Shown here piece after piece: positions 30,894 through 42,446 of a DNA stretch of 64,000 nt. Source of the DNA: Rhodocyclaceae bacterium. Lineage in GTDB: Bacteria > Pseudomonadota > Gammaproteobacteria > Burkholderiales > Ga0077523. The DNA is taken from positions 1 to 64,000 of the forward strand of contig JADCHQ010000014.1 of assembly GCA_020248405.1 (NCBI GenBank), given 5' to 3'. A program made the translations under genes and the position numbers. The notes beneath the pieces were generated by a model. The model was not told where the DNA came from. It did no database searches and saw nothing but the letters and a program-made list of their open reading frames with translations. The stretch's first letter is position 1; the number at the start of each line of letters is the position of its first letter.

Positions 30894-32356
30894 TGCACGG
30901 CGCGGCGGCTTCGGAACGGGCGTTGCTCGAAAGCCTTGGGGTGCCGCTGCGCGGCATGAGTGCAGACAGCCGGCGCATCTCGCCCGGCGACGTATTCGTC
31001 GCCTTTCCCGGCGAGCGCAGTGACGGTCGGGCCTTCATTCCCCAGGCACTGGCTGCAGGCGCCGCGGCCGTGCTCTTCGAACCACGCGGCTTTCACTGGA
31101 ACCCGGACTGGCCGGCACCACACGCGGCGGTGCCGGGCCTGCGCGGGCGCGTTGCGGCCTTGGCCGCCGAGACTTTCGGACACCCGTCACGGATCCTGCG
31201 CATCGCCGGTGTCACGGGAACCAATGGCAAGACCTCCTGCAGCCACTGGATCGCCCAGTCCCTGGGGCGCCTGGGAACGCCCTGCGCCTTGATGGGAACA
31301 CTGGGCAACGGGTTCCCTGGGGCGCTGGAACCGGCCTCCCTCACCACCGCCGACGCCGTGAGTCTGCAAGGCAGCCTGCGCAGGCTGGCCGATGGCGGTG
31401 CGCGCGCGGTGGCCATGGAGGTGTCCTCCCACGGGCTGGACCAGGGGCGCGTGGCGGGCGTGCATTTCCACACCGCCTTGTTCACCAACCTCACCCGTGA
31501 TCATCTGGATTACCACGGCGACATGGCCGCCTATGGCGCGGCCAAGGCCAAGCTGTTCGCCTGGCCCGGTCTCGCCAATGCCGTCATCAATCTCGACGAC
31601 GCCTTCGGGCGAGCCCTGCTGGAGGGTATCGACCGCACCCGCACGCGGGTGTTGGGCTACGGCGTGGGCCACGGCGACATCGCCGCCCACGGTATCGATC
31701 TCTCCACCCGCGGCTTGTCCCTGGAAATCCGCACGCCCTGGGGCGCGGCGCAGCTGCGCAGTCGCCTGCTGGGCGGGTTCAACGTCAGCAACCTGCTGGG
31801 CAGCCTCGGCGTGCTGCTTGCGTCGGACGTGACCCTGGAAGCCGCCGCCGGCGCACTGTGTGAAGTGGAGCCCGTGGCGGGGCGCATGCAGCTTGTGCGC
31901 GTGCCCGGCCGGCCGCTGGTGGTGGTGGACTACGCCCATACCCCCGATGCCCTGCAGAAGGTGCTGGAGACCCTGCGCGAGCTGGTGGGCCGCGAGGCGG
32001 GTGCGCGGCTGCTGTGCGTGTTTGGTTGTGGCGGCGAGCGCGATCCCGGCAAGCGGCCTCTCATGGGCGAGATCGCCACACGGCTGTCCGACCTGGCCAT
32101 CGTCACCAGCGACAACCCCCGCTCGGAGGACCCCCATGCCATCATCGAGCAGGTGGCGGCGGGCGCCCACGCGAATCACGTGGCGGAGCCCGATCGTGCC
32201 GCTGCCATTGCCAGAGCGGTGCGCGAGGCGGGCCCGCGCGACGTGGTGCTGGTGGCGGGCAAGGGGCACGAGCGTACCCAGGAAGTGGCCGGCCGGCGGC
32301 TGCCCTTCGACGATGTGCACGTGGCGCGCACGGTGCTGGAAACGGCCCATGTTTAG
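30893..32356 (+). CDS. murE: UDP-MurNAc-tripeptide synthetase (meso-DAP adding)
   Basis: Adds meso-diaminopimelate to UDP-MurNAc-L-Ala-D-Glu with ATP. The 487-residue protein has the P-loop GTNGKT at 109-114, the ligase motif HLDYHGDMAAY with carbamoylated-Lys region AAKAKLF, and DNPR at 407-410, which selects meso-DAP rather than lysine. A strong ribosome site (GGAGGGG) lies just upstream and fixes the start. It overlaps murF by eight bases. Confidence 0.97.
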   Translation: MHGAAASERALLESLGVPLRGMSADSRRISPGDVFVAFPGERSDGRAFIPQALAAGAAAVLFEPRGFHWNPDWPAPHAAVPGLRGRVAALAAETFGHPSRILRIAGVTGTNGKTSCSHWIAQSLGRLGTPCALMGTLGNGFPGALEPASLTTADAVSLQGSLRRLADGGARAVAMEVSSHGLDQGRVAGVHFHTALFTNLTRDHLDYHGDMAAYGAAKAKLFAWPGLANAVINLDDAFGRALLEGIDRTRTRVLGYGVGHGDIAAHGIDLSTRGLSLEIRTPWGAAQLRSRLLGGFNVSNLLGSLGVLLASDVTLEAAAGALCEVEPVAGRMQLVRVPGRPLVVVDYAHTPDALQKVLETLRELVGREAGARLLCVFGCGGERDPGKRPLMGEIATRLSDLAIVTSDNPRSEDPHAIIEQVAAGAHANHVAEPDRAAAIARAVREAGPRDVVLVAGKGHERTQEVAGRRLPFDDVHVARTVLETAHV

Positions 32357-33722
32357 GCTCTCGGAGGCCGCTGCTGCCCTGGGCGCCGCGGTGCGCGGGC
32401 CGGATGTGCGCGTGGAGGCCGTGGGCAGCGACAGCCGCCGGGTGCGCGCCGGCGAGCTTTTCGTGGCGCTGCGCGGCGAGCGTTTCGACGGCCACGACTA
32501 CGTGGATGGCGCGCTGGCAGCAGGTGCTGCGGCGGCGCTGGTGTCCGACGCCGCGCGGGTGCGCACCGCGGGCGCCGCGCTGCTGGTGGTTCCCGACACG
32601 GGCGCCGCGCTGGGCGCGCTCGGGGCCTGGTGGCGCTCGCGGATGGAAGCCGCCATCACCGCCGTTACCGGCAGCAACGGCAAGACCACCATCAAGGAAA
32701 TGCTGGCCGCCATCCTGCGCGTGCATGCCGGCGCCGAGGCGGTGCTTGCCACGGAAGGTAATCTCAACAACCACATCGGGCTGCCGCTAGTGTTGTTGCG
32801 GCTGCGGGCACGGCACCGCTTCGCGGTACTGGAGCTGGGCATGAACCACCTGGGCGAAATCGCCGCCCTCACGGGGCTGGTGCGCCCCCAGGTGGCCGCC
32901 ATCGGCAATGCCGGCACGGCCCACATCGGCGAGCTGGGCTCGCGCGACAACATCGCCCGGGCCAAGGGCGAGATCTTCGAGGGGCTTGCCGCGGGCGGCA
33001 CCTGCATCATCAATGCCGACGATGCCTACGCCGCCTTCTGGCGGCGCCTGGCTGGGGGGCGCCCGGTGCTCGACTTCGCGCTCGATGGGCCAGCCGCCGT
33101 CACTGGCCGGCTGTCGCCCCAGGACCCCGCGGCGCTGGTGTTGCGCACACCGGCGGGCGATACCGCCTTGCGCCTGCAGGTGCCCGGCATGCACAACGTT
33201 CGCAACGCCCTGTGTGCGGCCGCCTGCGCCGTGGCCCTGGGCGTGGCGCCCTCGGACATCGCCGCCGGCCTGTCGGGCTACCGCGGTACCCAGGGTCGCT
33301 TGCAGCGCAAGCCCGGACCCGCCGGCGCCGTACTGGTGGACGACACTTACAACGCCAACCCCGACTCCATGAAGGCGGCCCTGGACTGGCTCGGCGGCCA
33401 GCCGGGCCGGCGGGTGTTCGTGATGGGTGACATGGGCGAGCTGGGCGCGGATGCGCCCGCACTGCACGCCGAGGTGGGCGAGCACGCGCGTGTGCGCGGC
33501 ATCCACGCGCTGCTTGCCCTGGGTGAGGCGGCGGCGGCGGCGGTAAGCGCCTTTGGCGCCGGCGCACGGCATTTCGGTTCGGTGGAGGCGCTCGCGCAAG
33601 CGGCGCGCGACGAGTGCGCACACGGCGTCACGGTTCTGGTGAAGGGCTCGCGCTTCATGCGCATGGAGCGGGTGGTGGAGCGCCTGGCGCCGCCCGTGGC
33701 CGAAACGGCGGGAGGCCGCTGA
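32349..33722 (+). CDS. murF: UDP-MurNAc-tripeptide-D-alanyl-D-alanine ligase
   Basis: Adds D-Ala-D-Ala to the tripeptide precursor, completing UDP-MurNAc-pentapeptide. The 457-residue protein has the P-loop GSNGKTT at 108-114, [20 protein letters not shown] and [11 protein letters not shown]. Start ATG lies inside the end of murE (8-base overlap) and the stop shares a base with the mraY start (TGATG). Confidence 0.97.
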   Translation: MFRLSEAAAALGAAVRGPDVRVEAVGSDSRRVRAGELFVALRGERFDGHDYVDGALAAGAAAALVSDAARVRTAGAALLVVPDTGAALGALGAWWRSRMEAAITAVTGSNGKTTIKEMLAAILRVHAGAEAVLATEGNLNNHIGLPLVLLRLRARHRFAVLELGMNHLGEIAALTGLVRPQVAAIGNAGTAHIGELGSRDNIARAKGEIFEGLAAGGTCIINADDAYAAFWRRLAGGRPVLDFALDGPAAVTGRLSPQDPAALVLRTPAGDTALRLQVPGMHNVRNALCAAACAVALGVAPSDIAAGLSGYRGTQGRLQRKPGPAGAVLVDDTYNANPDSMKAALDWLGGQPGRRVFVMGDMGELGADAPALHAEVGEHARVRGIHALLALGEAAAAAVSAFGAGARHFGSVEALAQAARDECAHGVTVLVKGSRFMRMERVVERLAPPVAETAGGR

Positions 33723-34807
33723 TGCTGCTCGCGCTCGCCGAATGGTTCGGCAGGGACATACGCGCCTTCAACGTGTTTTCCTACATCACGTTGCGCGCGG
33801 TGCTCGCCACCATGACTTCGCTGGTGATCTCCTTCGTGGTTGGGCCCGCCATGATCCGCAAGCTCACCGCCTACAAGATCGGCCAGGCGGTGCGCGACGA
33901 CGGTCCCAAGAGCCACCTCAGCAAGGCCGGCACGCCCACCATGGGCGGGGCGCTCATCCTGGTGTCCATGGGGGTGGCGACGCTGCTGTGGGCCGATCTT
34001 TCCAATCGCTTCGTGTGGGTGGTCTTGGTGGTGACCTTCGGCCATGGCCTCATCGGCTGGGTGGACGACTACCGCAAGGTGGTGCATCGCAATCCCAAGG
34101 GCCTGCCGGCGCGCTGGAAGTACCTGTGGCAGTCGGTGATCGGGCTGGGCGCGGCCCTCTTTCTGGCGTTCTCGGCCACGCTGCCCACAGAAACTCAGCT
34201 CATCGTGCCGTTCTTCAAGCATGTGGCCTATCCCCTCGGGGTGATCGGCTTCATCACGCTCACCTACTTCGTGATCGTTGGAACCTCCAACGCCGTCAAT
34301 CTCACCGATGGGCTGGACGGGCTCGCCATCATGCCCACGGTGATGGTGGGAAGCGCGCTCGGGGTGTTCGCGTATGTGGCGGGCAACACGGTGTTTGCCA
34401 AGTACCTGGGCTTCCCCTACATCCCCGGCGCTGGCGAACTCACGGTGCTGTGCGCCGCCATGGCCGGGGCGGGGCTCGCCTTTTTGTGGTTCAACGCCTA
34501 CCCCGCCGAGGTGTTCATGGGCGACGTGGGTGCGCTGGCCCTCGGGGCTGCCCTGGGCACCATCGCCGTCATCGTGCGCCAGGAGATCGTGCTGTTCATC
34601 ATGGGCGGGGTGTTCGTAGTGGAGACGCTGTCGGTGATGCTGCAGGTGGCTTCCTTCAAGTTCACCGGCAAGCGCATCTTCCGCATGGCGCCGCTGCACC
34701 ACCACTACGAACTCAAGGGCTGGAAGGAGAACCAGGTGGTGGTGCGCTTCTGGATCATCACCATGATGCTGGTGCTGTTCGGCCTGTCCACGCTGAAGCT
34801 GCGATGA
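33722..34807 (+). CDS. mraY: Phospho-MurNAc-pentapeptide transferase
   Basis: Integral membrane enzyme that transfers phospho-MurNAc-pentapeptide to undecaprenyl phosphate, forming lipid I. The 361-residue protein has ten hydrophobic segments and the signatures [12 protein letters not shown], the Asp-rich [21 protein letters not shown], and [13 protein letters not shown]. Length is normal. Overlaps: one base with murF, four with murD. Confidence 0.98.
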   Translation: MLLALAEWFGRDIRAFNVFSYITLRAVLATMTSLVISFVVGPAMIRKLTAYKIGQAVRDDGPKSHLSKAGTPTMGGALILVSMGVATLLWADLSNRFVWVVLVVTFGHGLIGWVDDYRKVVHRNPKGLPARWKYLWQSVIGLGAALFLAFSATLPTETQLIVPFFKHVAYPLGVIGFITLTYFVIVGTSNAVNLTDGLDGLAIMPTVMVGSALGVFAYVAGNTVFAKYLGFPYIPGAGELTVLCAAMAGAGLAFLWFNAYPAEVFMGDVGALALGAALGTIAVIVRQEIVLFIMGGVFVVETLSVMLQVASFKFTGKRIFRMAPLHHHYELKGWKENQVVVRFWIITMMLVLFGLSTLKLR

Positions 34808-36237
34808 GCCACGGGACCCAGCCCCTGCCAGCAGTGCCCAGCCAGGGCCAGCGCGTTCTGGTGCTCGGCCTGGGGGCCACCGGCCTGTCGGCGGCGCGCT
34901 GGTGCGCGCGCCGCGGCGCGCGGGTGCGCGTGCTGGACACCCGCGCCGCGCCACCGGCCCTGCCGGCACTGCGCGCCGCCCTTGCGCAGGCGGAGGTGGC
35001 CCTCGGGCCGTGGCGCGCCGAGCACTTCAGCGGCGCCCAGATGGCCATCCTGAGCCCCGGCGTGCCGCGCTCCGATCCCGAGGTGCAGCGCGCGCTGGCC
35101 GCAGGCCTCGAGGTGATCGGCGACGTGGAACTGTTTTCCCGAGCCCTGGCGCAGCACGCCGAGGCCCATGCTCTGGCGCATCCGCGGGTGCTGGCCATCA
35201 CCGGTTCCAACGGCAAGAGCACTGTCACGGCCATGGCCGGCGCACTGTGCGCCGGCGCGGGGCTCGAAACGCTGGTGGCCGGAAACATCGGCCTGCCAGT
35301 GCTGGATGCCCTGGCAGACATGGAAAGCGGCGCGCGCCCGTGGCCCCAGGCGGTGGTGCTGGAGCTGTCGAGCTTCCAGCTGGAGAGCACCCGCTCGCTG
35401 GCGCCCGACGCGGCCGCCATTCTCAACCTGTCGGAGGACCACCTCGATCGCTACGGCACCATGCAGGCCTACGGCGACGCCAAGGCGGGCATCCTGCGGG
35501 GCGCGCGGGTGCAGGTGGTGAATCGCGACGACCCCTGGACGCAGCGCCTGGCGCTGCCCCGCGCGCCAGTGTGGAGCTTTGGCCTTGGAGTGCCCGGACC
35601 GGGTCCGCAGTGGGGGCTGTTGGCCGATGGCGAGCCGTGGCTCGCCGAAGGCACGCGCCGCATACTGCCGGTGTCGCGGTTGCGCGTGGCGGGGTTGCAC
35701 AACGCCGCCAATGCGCTTGCCGCTCTGGCGCTGTGCCGCGCCATTGGTCTGGAGTACGAGGCGCTGGTTGGGGCCCTGATGGACTTCGAGGGCCTGCCCC
35801 ACCGCGTTCAACTGGTGGCCGAACTTCAGGGCCGGCGGTTCTTCGACGATTCCAAGGGCACCAACGTGGGCGCCACCGTGGCCGCGCTCCATGGCATGCG
35901 CGAGACGGTTGTGCTGATTGCGGGCGGCGAGGGGAAGGGACAGGATTTCGCGCCGTTGGCCCGTGCCCTGGCGGGGCGTGTGCGGGCGTTGGTGTTGATC
36001 GGCCGCGACGCCGAGTTGATCGCGCGGGCGGCGGCCGGCAGCGGTGTGGAGATGATCCGCGCGGCTTCCATGGAGGAAGCGGTGCGGGCCGCGTTTGCCG
36101 CTTCGAGAACAGGCGATGCGGTGCTGCTCTCGCCGGCCTGCGCGAGCTTCGACATGTTCCGCGACTACGAGCACCGCGCGGAGGTGTTCCGTGCCGCGGT
36201 ACATCAGCTGGAGGCGGCATGTCCTATGCGAGCCTGA
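34804..36237 (+). CDS. murD: UDP-MurNAc-L-alanine-D-glutamate ligase
   Basis: Adds D-glutamate to UDP-MurNAc-L-Ala. The 477-residue protein has an N-terminal Rossmann-like UDP-binding region ([16 protein letters not shown]), the P-loop GSNGKS from residue 134, [20 protein letters not shown], and [11 protein letters not shown]. It is a little longer than the E. coli enzyme. It overlaps ftsW by 19 bases. Confidence 0.97.
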   Translation: MSHGTQPLPAVPSQGQRVLVLGLGATGLSAARWCARRGARVRVLDTRAAPPALPALRAALAQAEVALGPWRAEHFSGAQMAILSPGVPRSDPEVQRALAAGLEVIGDVELFSRALAQHAEAHALAHPRVLAITGSNGKSTVTAMAGALCAGAGLETLVAGNIGLPVLDALADMESGARPWPQAVVLELSSFQLESTRSLAPDAAAILNLSEDHLDRYGTMQAYGDAKAGILRGARVQVVNRDDPWTQRLALPRAPVWSFGLGVPGPGPQWGLLADGEPWLAEGTRRILPVSRLRVAGLHNAANALAALALCRAIGLEYEALVGALMDFEGLPHRVQLVAELQGRRFFDDSKGTNVGATVAALHGMRETVVLIAGGEGKGQDFAPLARALAGRVRALVLIGRDAELIARAAAGSGVEMIRAASMEEAVRAAFAASRTGDAVLLSPACASFDMFRDYEHRAEVFRAAVHQLEAACPMRA

Positions 36238-37382
36238 GCCGGCCAAGGGTGCGCATGGCCCCCTTCGACGGGTCGCTGCTGCGAGCCGCGGTGCTGCTGC
36301 TGGCCGGCGGCCTGGTGATGGTGTACTCCGCCTCCATCGCCATCGCGGAGGCGAGCCGTCTCGCCGGCCACCAGCCGCACTATTACCTAGTGCGGCACGC
36401 AGTCTTCCTGGGTGTGGCTGTGATCTCGGGATTGGTCGTTTTCCAGGTTCCCGTGGCGCTCTGGCAGCGGGCCGCGCCGTGGCTGTTCCTGCTGGGCGCG
36501 GTGCTGCTGGTGGCGGTCCTGGTCCCTGGCGTGGGGCGCGAAGTGAACGGCAGTCAGCGCTGGTTGCGCCTGCTGGGTGCAGGCGTGCAGCCCTCAGAGC
36601 TGGTGAAGCTGTTCGCGGTGCTCTATGCCGCCGACTACACGGTGCGCAAGGCTGCCTTCATGGGCAGCTTCCGCAAGGGGTTTCTGCCGCTGTTCGCGGT
36701 CATGATGCTGATCGGTACCCTGTTGCTCATGGAGCCTGACTTTGGCGCTTTCGTGGTGATCACCACCATCGCCATGGGCGTGCTGTTCCTGGGCGGGATG
36801 AACTGGCGGTTGTTCGCCGCGCTGGTGGTGCTGCTGGTGGTGGGTTTCGTGCTGCTCATCTGGGTCTCGCCCTACCGGATGCAGCGCATCGCGGTACTGC
36901 TGGACCCGTGGTCCGACCCCTTCGGCGCGGGTTATCAACTCTCCCACGCCCTGATTGCCTTCGGGCGCGGTGAGTGGTTCGGCGTGGGCCTGGGGGCGAG
37001 CGTGGAAAAGCTGCTCTACCTGCCCGAGGCGCATACCGATTTCCTGCTCGCCGTGATCGGTGAGGAGCTGGGTTTCGCCGGCGTCGCGGTGGTGCTGGCG
37101 TTGCTGGGCTGGGTGGTGGCGCGCGCCTTTGCCATCGGCGCCCAGGCTGCGCGACTGGAGCGCTACTACCCGGCGCTGGTGGCCCAGGGCGTGGGTTTAT
37201 GGATCGGCACCCAGGCGCTCATCAACATCGGCGTCAATCTCGGCGTGCTGCCCACCAAGGGCATCACCCTGCCGCTCATGTCCTTCGGCGGCAGCGGTCT
37301 GGTGGCCAACGTGGCTGCCCTGGCGATCCTGCTGCGGGTGGACTTCGAAAACCGCGAACTGATGCAGGGGCGTGCCCGGTGA
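36219..37382 (+). CDS. ftsW: Septal peptidoglycan glycosyltransferase FtsW
   Basis: SEDS-family membrane polymerase that works with FtsI at the septum. The 387-residue protein has about ten membrane segments and the conserved [29 protein letters not shown] (catalytic Asp), [19 protein letters not shown] and [17 protein letters not shown] at 36219 is preceded closely by GGAGG. It starts within murD and ends with a GTGA overlap onto murG. Confidence 0.97.
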   Translation: MSYASLSRPRVRMAPFDGSLLRAAVLLLAGGLVMVYSASIAIAEASRLAGHQPHYYLVRHAVFLGVAVISGLVVFQVPVALWQRAAPWLFLLGAVLLVAVLVPGVGREVNGSQRWLRLLGAGVQPSELVKLFAVLYAADYTVRKAAFMGSFRKGFLPLFAVMMLIGTLLLMEPDFGAFVVITTIAMGVLFLGGMNWRLFAALVVLLVVGFVLLIWVSPYRMQRIAVLLDPWSDPFGAGYQLSHALIAFGRGEWFGVGLGASVEKLLYLPEAHTDFLLAVIGEELGFAGVAVVLALLGWVVARAFAIGAQAARLERYYPALVAQGVGLWIGTQALINIGVNLGVLPTKGITLPLMSFGGSGLVANVAALAILLRVDFENRELMQGRAR

Positions 37383-38458
37383 AGGCGGCCGCCCGCACCT
37401 TGCTGGTGATGGCCGGGGGCACCGGCGGCCACGTGATGCCGGCGCTCGCCGTGGCCGACTGGCTGCGCGCACGCGGTTGGCGCGTGGTGTGGCTGGGCTC
37501 GCAGGCCGGCATGGAGGCCGATCTGGTGCCCGCGCGCGGCTACCCGATCCGCTTCATTCGTTTCGCGGGGCTGCGGGGCAAGGGTCTGTTGCGCGCGCTG
37601 CTGCTGCCCTTCAACCTGCTGGTGGCGCTCCTGCAATGCGCCCGGGTGATCCGCGCCGAGCGGCCCGACGTGGTGCTGGGAATGGGCGGCTATATCTCCT
37701 TTCCTGGCGGCCTGACCGCCGCCCTGGCGGGCCTCCCCCTAGTGCTGCACGAGCAAAACGCCATCGCCGGCATGGCCAACCGCGTGCTGGCACGCTGGGC
37801 CCGGCGGAACTTGAGCGGATTTCCCGGGGTGCTGCCTGGCGGCCAGTGGACCGGCAATCCGGTGCGCGAATCCATCGCCGCGCTGCCCGACCCGTCGCTG
37901 CGCTACAGCGCCCGTGAGGGCCGCCTGCGCCTGCTGGTGGTGGGCGGCAGCCTGGGCGCGCAGCCGCTCAACGAGGCGGTCCCCGCGGCGCTGGCGCTGC
38001 TGCCCGAGACGCTTCGCCCGCTCACGCGCCATCAGTCGGGCACTCGCCACATCGAGGCGCTGCGCGCCGCCTATGCCCACGCTGGCGTGCAGGGCGAGTG
38101 CGTGGCCTTCATAGAGGACATGGCCGCGGCACTGGCCGAGGCCGACGTGGTGCTGTGCCGCGCGGGCGCGCTCACCGTGGCGGAGATCGCGGCGGCGGGC
38201 GTGGCCGCGGTGCTGGTGCCGCTGCCCCACGCCGTGGATGACCATCAGAGTGCCAATGCGCGCTTCCTGTCCGACGCCGGCGCGGCGGTGCTGCTGCCCC
38301 AGCCGGAGCTCACGCCCCAGCGCCTTGCGCAACTGCTGCACGGCTTTACCCGCGCGGCACTCGACGCGATGGCCCGCAAGGCCCGGGCGCTGGCGCGCCC
38401 CGAGGCCACCCGGCTGGTGGCCGAGCAGTGCGTCGCTGTCGCGGGATCTCGCCCATGA
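37379..38458 (+). CDS. murG: Lipid II synthase (GlcNAc transferase) MurG
   Basis: Peripheral membrane GT-B enzyme that adds GlcNAc to lipid I. The 359-residue protein has the G-loops [13 protein letters not shown] and [13 protein letters not shown], plus [25 protein letters not shown] and [14 protein letters not shown] with the UDP-GlcNAc-binding region. It starts at a GTG overlapping the ftsW stop and overlaps murC by four bases. Confidence 0.97.
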   Translation: MKAAARTLLVMAGGTGGHVMPALAVADWLRARGWRVVWLGSQAGMEADLVPARGYPIRFIRFAGLRGKGLLRALLLPFNLLVALLQCARVIRAERPDVVLGMGGYISFPGGLTAALAGLPLVLHEQNAIAGMANRVLARWARRNLSGFPGVLPGGQWTGNPVRESIAALPDPSLRYSAREGRLRLLVVGGSLGAQPLNEAVPAALALLPETLRPLTRHQSGTRHIEALRAAYAHAGVQGECVAFIEDMAAALAEADVVLCRAGALTVAEIAAAGVAAVLVPLPHAVDDHQSANARFLSDAGAAVLLPQPELTPQRLAQLLHGFTRAALDAMARKARALARPEATRLVAEQCVAVAGSRP

Positions 38459-39885
38459 GGCACAAGGTGCGGCGGGTGCATTTCGTGGGCATTGGTGGCG
38501 CCGGCATGAGCGGCATCGCCGAAGTGCTGCTCAATCTCGGCTACCAGGTGAGTGGCTCGGACGTGGCCGAGAGCGCCGCCACGCGCCGCCTGGCCAGGCT
38601 GGGCGCGCAGGTATCCATGGGCCATGAGGCGGCCCATGTTGAGGGCGCCGATGCGGTGGTGACTTCCACCGCGGTGAAGCCCGACAACCCCGAGGTGACG
38701 GCGGCGCGGGCGAGGCGTGCGCCGGTGGTGCCGCGCGCGCTCATGCTGGCCGAGTTGATGCGCCTGCGCCAGGGCATCGCCGTGGCAGGAACCCATGGCA
38801 AGACCACCACCACGAGCCTGGTGGCGAGCGTGCTGGCCGAGGCCGGCATGGACCCCACCTTCGTCATCGGCGGCCGGCTCGAGGCCGCGGGCACCAACGC
38901 AAAGCTTGGGCAGGGCGAGTTCATCGTGGTGGAGGCCGATGAGTCGGACGCCTCGTTTCTCTACCTGCAACCGGTGCTCGCGGTAGTGACCAATATCGAT
39001 GCCGACCACATGGAAACCTACGGGCACGATTTCGCCCGGTTGCGCCAGGCCTTCGTGGAGTTCGTGCAGCGCCTGCCTTTCTACGGCATGGCCGTGCTGT
39101 GCGTGGACGACGCCAACGTGCGCAGCATCATCCCCATGCTCACCAAGCCCGTGACAACCTACGGGTTGTCCGAGGACGCGCAGGTCCGCGCCACCCACAT
39201 CGTTCACGACGGCGGCCGCATGCGCTTCACCGTGCGGCGCGCCGCCAATGGCACGCCGGCACGCCGCCTAGATGTGAGCCTCAACCTGCCCGGCGTGCAC
39301 AACGTGCAGAACGCCCTCGCCGCCATCGCCGTGGGCATGGAGGTGGGCGCTTCGGACGAGGCGATTCTGGCCGCGCTGGCCGGCTTTCGCGGTGTGGGGC
39401 GGCGCTTCCAGCGCTACGGCGAGATCGCCGTGCCGGGCGGCAGCTTCACTCTGGTGGACGACTACGGCCACCACCCGGCCGAGATGGCCGCCACGCTGGC
39501 CGCCGTACGCGGCGCCTTCCCCGGACAGCGCCTGGTGCTGGCCTTCCAGCCGCATCGCTACTCGCGTACCCGCGATGTCTTCGAGGACTTCGTCAAAGTG
39601 CTGTCCACCGTGGATGCGCTGCTGCTCACCGAGGTGTACGCGGCAGGAGAGGCGCCCATCGTGGCCGCCGACGGGCGCTCGCTGGCCCGCGCCATTCGCG
39701 TCAAGGCGCAGGTGGAGCCGGTGTTCGTGGAGGACTGGCGCGAGCTGCCGGCGGCAATCCTGGCGGCGGCGCGCCCCGGCGACGTGGTGGTCACCATGGG
39801 CGCGGGTTCCATTGGACAGGTGCCGGCGCTGGTGCGGCAGGCCGCCGCCGTCCATCCCGCGGAGCAGGTTCATGGACATGGCTGA
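38455..39885 (+). CDS. murC: UDP-MurNAc-L-alanine ligase
   Basis: First ligase of the peptide stem: joins L-Ala to UDP-MurNAc. The 476-residue protein has [18 protein letters not shown], the P-loop GTHGKTTT from residue 112, [21 protein letters not shown] and [14 protein letters not shown]. Its ATG overlaps the murG stop; it overlaps murB by 14 bases. Confidence 0.97.
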   Translation: MRHKVRRVHFVGIGGAGMSGIAEVLLNLGYQVSGSDVAESAATRRLARLGAQVSMGHEAAHVEGADAVVTSTAVKPDNPEVTAARARRAPVVPRALMLAELMRLRQGIAVAGTHGKTTTTSLVASVLAEAGMDPTFVIGGRLEAAGTNAKLGQGEFIVVEADESDASFLYLQPVLAVVTNIDADHMETYGHDFARLRQAFVEFVQRLPFYGMAVLCVDDANVRSIIPMLTKPVTTYGLSEDAQVRATHIVHDGGRMRFTVRRAANGTPARRLDVSLNLPGVHNVQNALAAIAVGMEVGASDEAILAALAGFRGVGRRFQRYGEIAVPGGSFTLVDDYGHHPAEMAATLAAVRGAFPGQRLVLAFQPHRYSRTRDVFEDFVKVLSTVDALLLTEVYAAGEAPIVAADGRSLARAIRVKAQVEPVFVEDWRELPAAILAAARPGDVVVTMGAGSIGQVPALVRQAAAVHPAEQVHGHG

Positions 39886-40798
39886 GGTGCGGCGCGTGGG
39901 AACTCACGGCCTGCGCGGCGAATTGCGGCCGGACGAGCCCATGAGCCGGCACAGCAGCTGGCGCGCCGGCGGCTGCGCCGACCGCGCCTATTTCCCCGCC
40001 GACCTGGACGACCTGTGCGCATTCCTTGCCACCCTGGAGCCCGGCGAGCCGGTGGAACTGATCGGCCTGGGCAGCAACCTGCTGGTACGCGATGGCGGCC
40101 TTCGCGGCACGGTGATATTCACCCACGGCGCGCTGGCCCGCATCGCTGTCGTGGGAGAGGGCGTGGTATATGCCGAGGCCGGCGTGGCAAGCCCGAAAGT
40201 GTCGCGCTTCTCGGCCACCCATGGGATGGAGGGCGCCGAGTTCCTGGCGGGAATTCCCGGCACCGTGGGTGGGGCGCTGGCCATGAACGCCGGCTGCTAC
40301 GGCGCTGAAACCTGGGACCGGGTGGAGCGCGTGCTGGTGGTGGACCGCGCCGGCGCGCTGGTGGAGCGCGTGCCCGGCCACTATCGCCTGGGCTATCGCC
40401 ACTGCAGCCTGCTGCCCGCCGTGGCCACGGGCCGGGAGTGGTTCGCGGCGGCATGGTTCCGGTTTACCCCGGGCGACGGCGAGGCGGCACGGGACCGGGT
40501 GAAGCAGTTGCTGGCGCGACGCATCGCCAGCCAGCCCCTTGGCCAGCCCAACGCCGGCTCGGTGTTCCGCAATCCGCCCGGCGACCATGCGGCGCGGCTG
40601 ATCGAGCGCTGTGGCCTGAAGGGCCTGCGCATCGGCGGGGCGGAGGTGTCGCAAAAGCACGCCAACTTCATCGTCAACACGGGTGCGGCCAGCGCCAGCG
40701 ACATCGAGCACCTGATGGACGCGGTACGCAAGGCCGTGCTGGCCACCCACGGCGTGGCCCTCGAAGCGGAAGTGCGAATCCTGGGAGAGTCGGCGTGA
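39872..40798 (+). CDS. murB: UDP-N-acetylenolpyruvoylglucosamine reductase
   Basis: FAD-dependent reductase making UDP-MurNAc. The 308-residue protein has the FAD-binding [36 protein letters not shown], and [21 protein letters not shown] with the catalytic Ser, followed by [11 protein letters not shown]. Its size places it with the short-form MurBs found inside dcw clusters. ATG at 39872 has GGAGCAGG upstream. It ends with a GTGA overlap onto ddl. Confidence 0.96.
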   Translation: MDMAEVRRVGTHGLRGELRPDEPMSRHSSWRAGGCADRAYFPADLDDLCAFLATLEPGEPVELIGLGSNLLVRDGGLRGTVIFTHGALARIAVVGEGVVYAEAGVASPKVSRFSATHGMEGAEFLAGIPGTVGGALAMNAGCYGAETWDRVERVLVVDRAGALVERVPGHYRLGYRHCSLLPAVATGREWFAAAWFRFTPGDGEAARDRVKQLLARRIASQPLGQPNAGSVFRNPPGDHAARLIERCGLKGLRIGGAEVSQKHANFIVNTGAASASDIEHLMDAVRKAVLATHGVALEAEVRILGESA

Positions 40799-41715
40799 GC
40801 GGCCCGCGCAGCTTTGGCAAGGTGGCGGTGCTGATGGGCGGCGCGAGCGGCGAGCGCGAGATTTCACTGCTGTCGGGCGGTGCGGTGCTTGCGGCGTTGC
40901 AGGCCGCGGGGGTGGACGCCCACGGCTTCGATCCCTCGCAGCGCGAGTTGTTCGAGCTCAAGCGCGAGGGCTTCGCGCGCGCCTTCATCGCGTTGCACGG
41001 CCGCGGTGGCGAGGATGGCACGGTGCAGGGCGCGCTCGAAGTCATGGGTATCGCCTACACCGGCAGCGGCGTGATGGCCTCGGCGCTGGCCATGGACAAG
41101 CTGCGAACCAAGATGCTGTGGGTGGGTTGCGGCATTCCCACGCCGCGCTGGGAGGTGCTCAAGCCTGGTTGCGACTGGCAGGCGGTGGCGTTGCGGCTGG
41201 GTTTGCCGCTGATCGTGAAGCCGGCGCGCGAGGGTTCCACGCTGGGACTCACGCGCGTGCTTCACGCCGCCGACTTGCCTGACGCGTTCGCGCTCGCCGC
41301 GCGCCACGATGCGCTGGTGCTGGCGGAGGAGTTCGTGGCCGGCGAGGAACTCACCGCCGGGTTCGTGGGCGAGCAGGCGCTGCCGCTCATCCGCATCGAG
41401 GCGCCCCAGGGCAACTACGACTACCACAACAAGTACTTCAGCGACGAGACCCGCTATCACTGTCCTTGCGGCCTGCCTGCCCATGAGGAGCAACGCATCC
41501 AGGCGTTGGTGATGCGCGCCGCTGCCGTGCTTGGCTGCCAGGGATGGGGGCGCACCGACCTGATCCGCCGCAGCGACGGTTCGGTCGCCCTGCTGGAGAT
41601 AAACACCTCGCCAGGCATGACTGGCCACAGCCTGGTACCCATGGCCGCCAAGGCGGCCGGCCTGGACTTCGCACCACTCGTGCTGCGCATCCTGGAGCTC
41701 GCCCATGTGGGATAG
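40795..41715 (+). CDS. ddl: D-alanine-D-alanine ligase
   Basis: ATP-grasp enzyme forming D-Ala-D-Ala for MurF. The 306-residue protein has [53 protein letters not shown], and the C-terminal [17 protein letters not shown]. It matches the DdlB type found in dcw clusters. The start is GTG, overlapping murB; it overlaps ftsQ by 11 bases. Confidence 0.97.
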   Translation: MSGPRSFGKVAVLMGGASGEREISLLSGGAVLAALQAAGVDAHGFDPSQRELFELKREGFARAFIALHGRGGEDGTVQGALEVMGIAYTGSGVMASALAMDKLRTKMLWVGCGIPTPRWEVLKPGCDWQAVALRLGLPLIVKPAREGSTLGLTRVLHAADLPDAFALAARHDALVLAEEFVAGEELTAGFVGEQALPLIRIEAPQGNYDYHNKYFSDETRYHCPCGLPAHEEQRIQALVMRAAAVLGCQGWGRTDLIRRSDGSVALLEINTSPGMTGHSLVPMAAKAAGLDFAPLVLRILELAHVG

Positions 41716-42427
41716 GCCCGAGCTGCTCACGGCCACCGCCAATTTCCTTTACGGCATCGCTGCCGTGGCGGCCATGCTGATGGCGATCCTGGTGACGGTG
41801 CACCTGCCCGTGTTTCCCGTGCGCGAAGTTCGCGTGGTGGGTTCGGTGGAGCAGGTCACCCGCGCGCAGCTCGAAGCGGTGGTGCGCGGCGAGCTGCGAG
41901 GCAATTTCTTCACCCTCGACCTGGAGGCCGCGCGCGTTTCATTCGAGCGCTTGCCCTGGGTACGTCGCGTGAACGTGCGACGCCACTGGCCTGACCGGCT
42001 CGAAGTGTCCATGGAGGAACACCAGGTCCTGGCCCGCTGGGGGGAGGATGGGCTGGTCAACACCCACGGCGAGCGGTTCGAAGCCGCCAGCGACCGTGTG
42101 CTGCCGGTTTTCAGCGGACCGGCGGAGGCGGCGGCCGAGATGGCGCGCGGCTACGGCGATTTTGCGCGTGCCCTGGATCCGCTAGGGCGGCGGGTGGTGC
42201 AGCTGACGCTGTCCCCGCGGCGGGCGTGGACACTGCGCCTGGACGACGGCATGACTTTGGAACTGGGTCGCGAGAACGCCCAGCCGCGTCTGTCACGGTT
42301 CGCTGCTGCGTACGCGGCGAGCGTCGGCCGGATGCGCAGTGCCCCGGCAGTGGTGGATCTCAGGTATCCGAACGGCTTCGCGGTGCGTATCCGCGGGCTT
42401 CGATGGCAAGACGGCAAGAAGGCCTGA
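41705..42427 (+). CDS. ftsQ: Cell division protein FtsQ
   Basis: A 240-residue bitopic membrane protein: cytoplasmic tail of about 14 residues, one membrane segment (about 15-34), then a POTRA domain starting at VREVRVVGSVEQVTRAQLEAVV and a beta domain. LPWVRRVNVRRHWPDRLEVSMEEHQ is the typical family motif. It recruits FtsL/FtsB and later division proteins. It starts within ddl and is followed after 19 bases by ftsA. Confidence 0.95.
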   Translation: MWDRPELLTATANFLYGIAAVAAMLMAILVTVHLPVFPVREVRVVGSVEQVTRAQLEAVVRGELRGNFFTLDLEAARVSFERLPWVRRVNVRRHWPDRLEVSMEEHQVLARWGEDGLVNTHGERFEAASDRVLPVFSGPAEAAAEMARGYGDFARALDPLGRRVVQLTLSPRRAWTLRLDDGMTLELGRENAQPRLSRFAAAYAASVGRMRSAPAVVDLRYPNGFAVRIRGLRWQDGKKA

Positions 42428-42446
42428 AAAAGGGAGAGCAAGCGCC

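Noticed and set aside
33742..36237. Frame that seems to fuse mraY-region sequence to MurD
   Set aside because: Only the part from 34804 matches MurD; the upstream part is an out-of-frame shadow of mraY.
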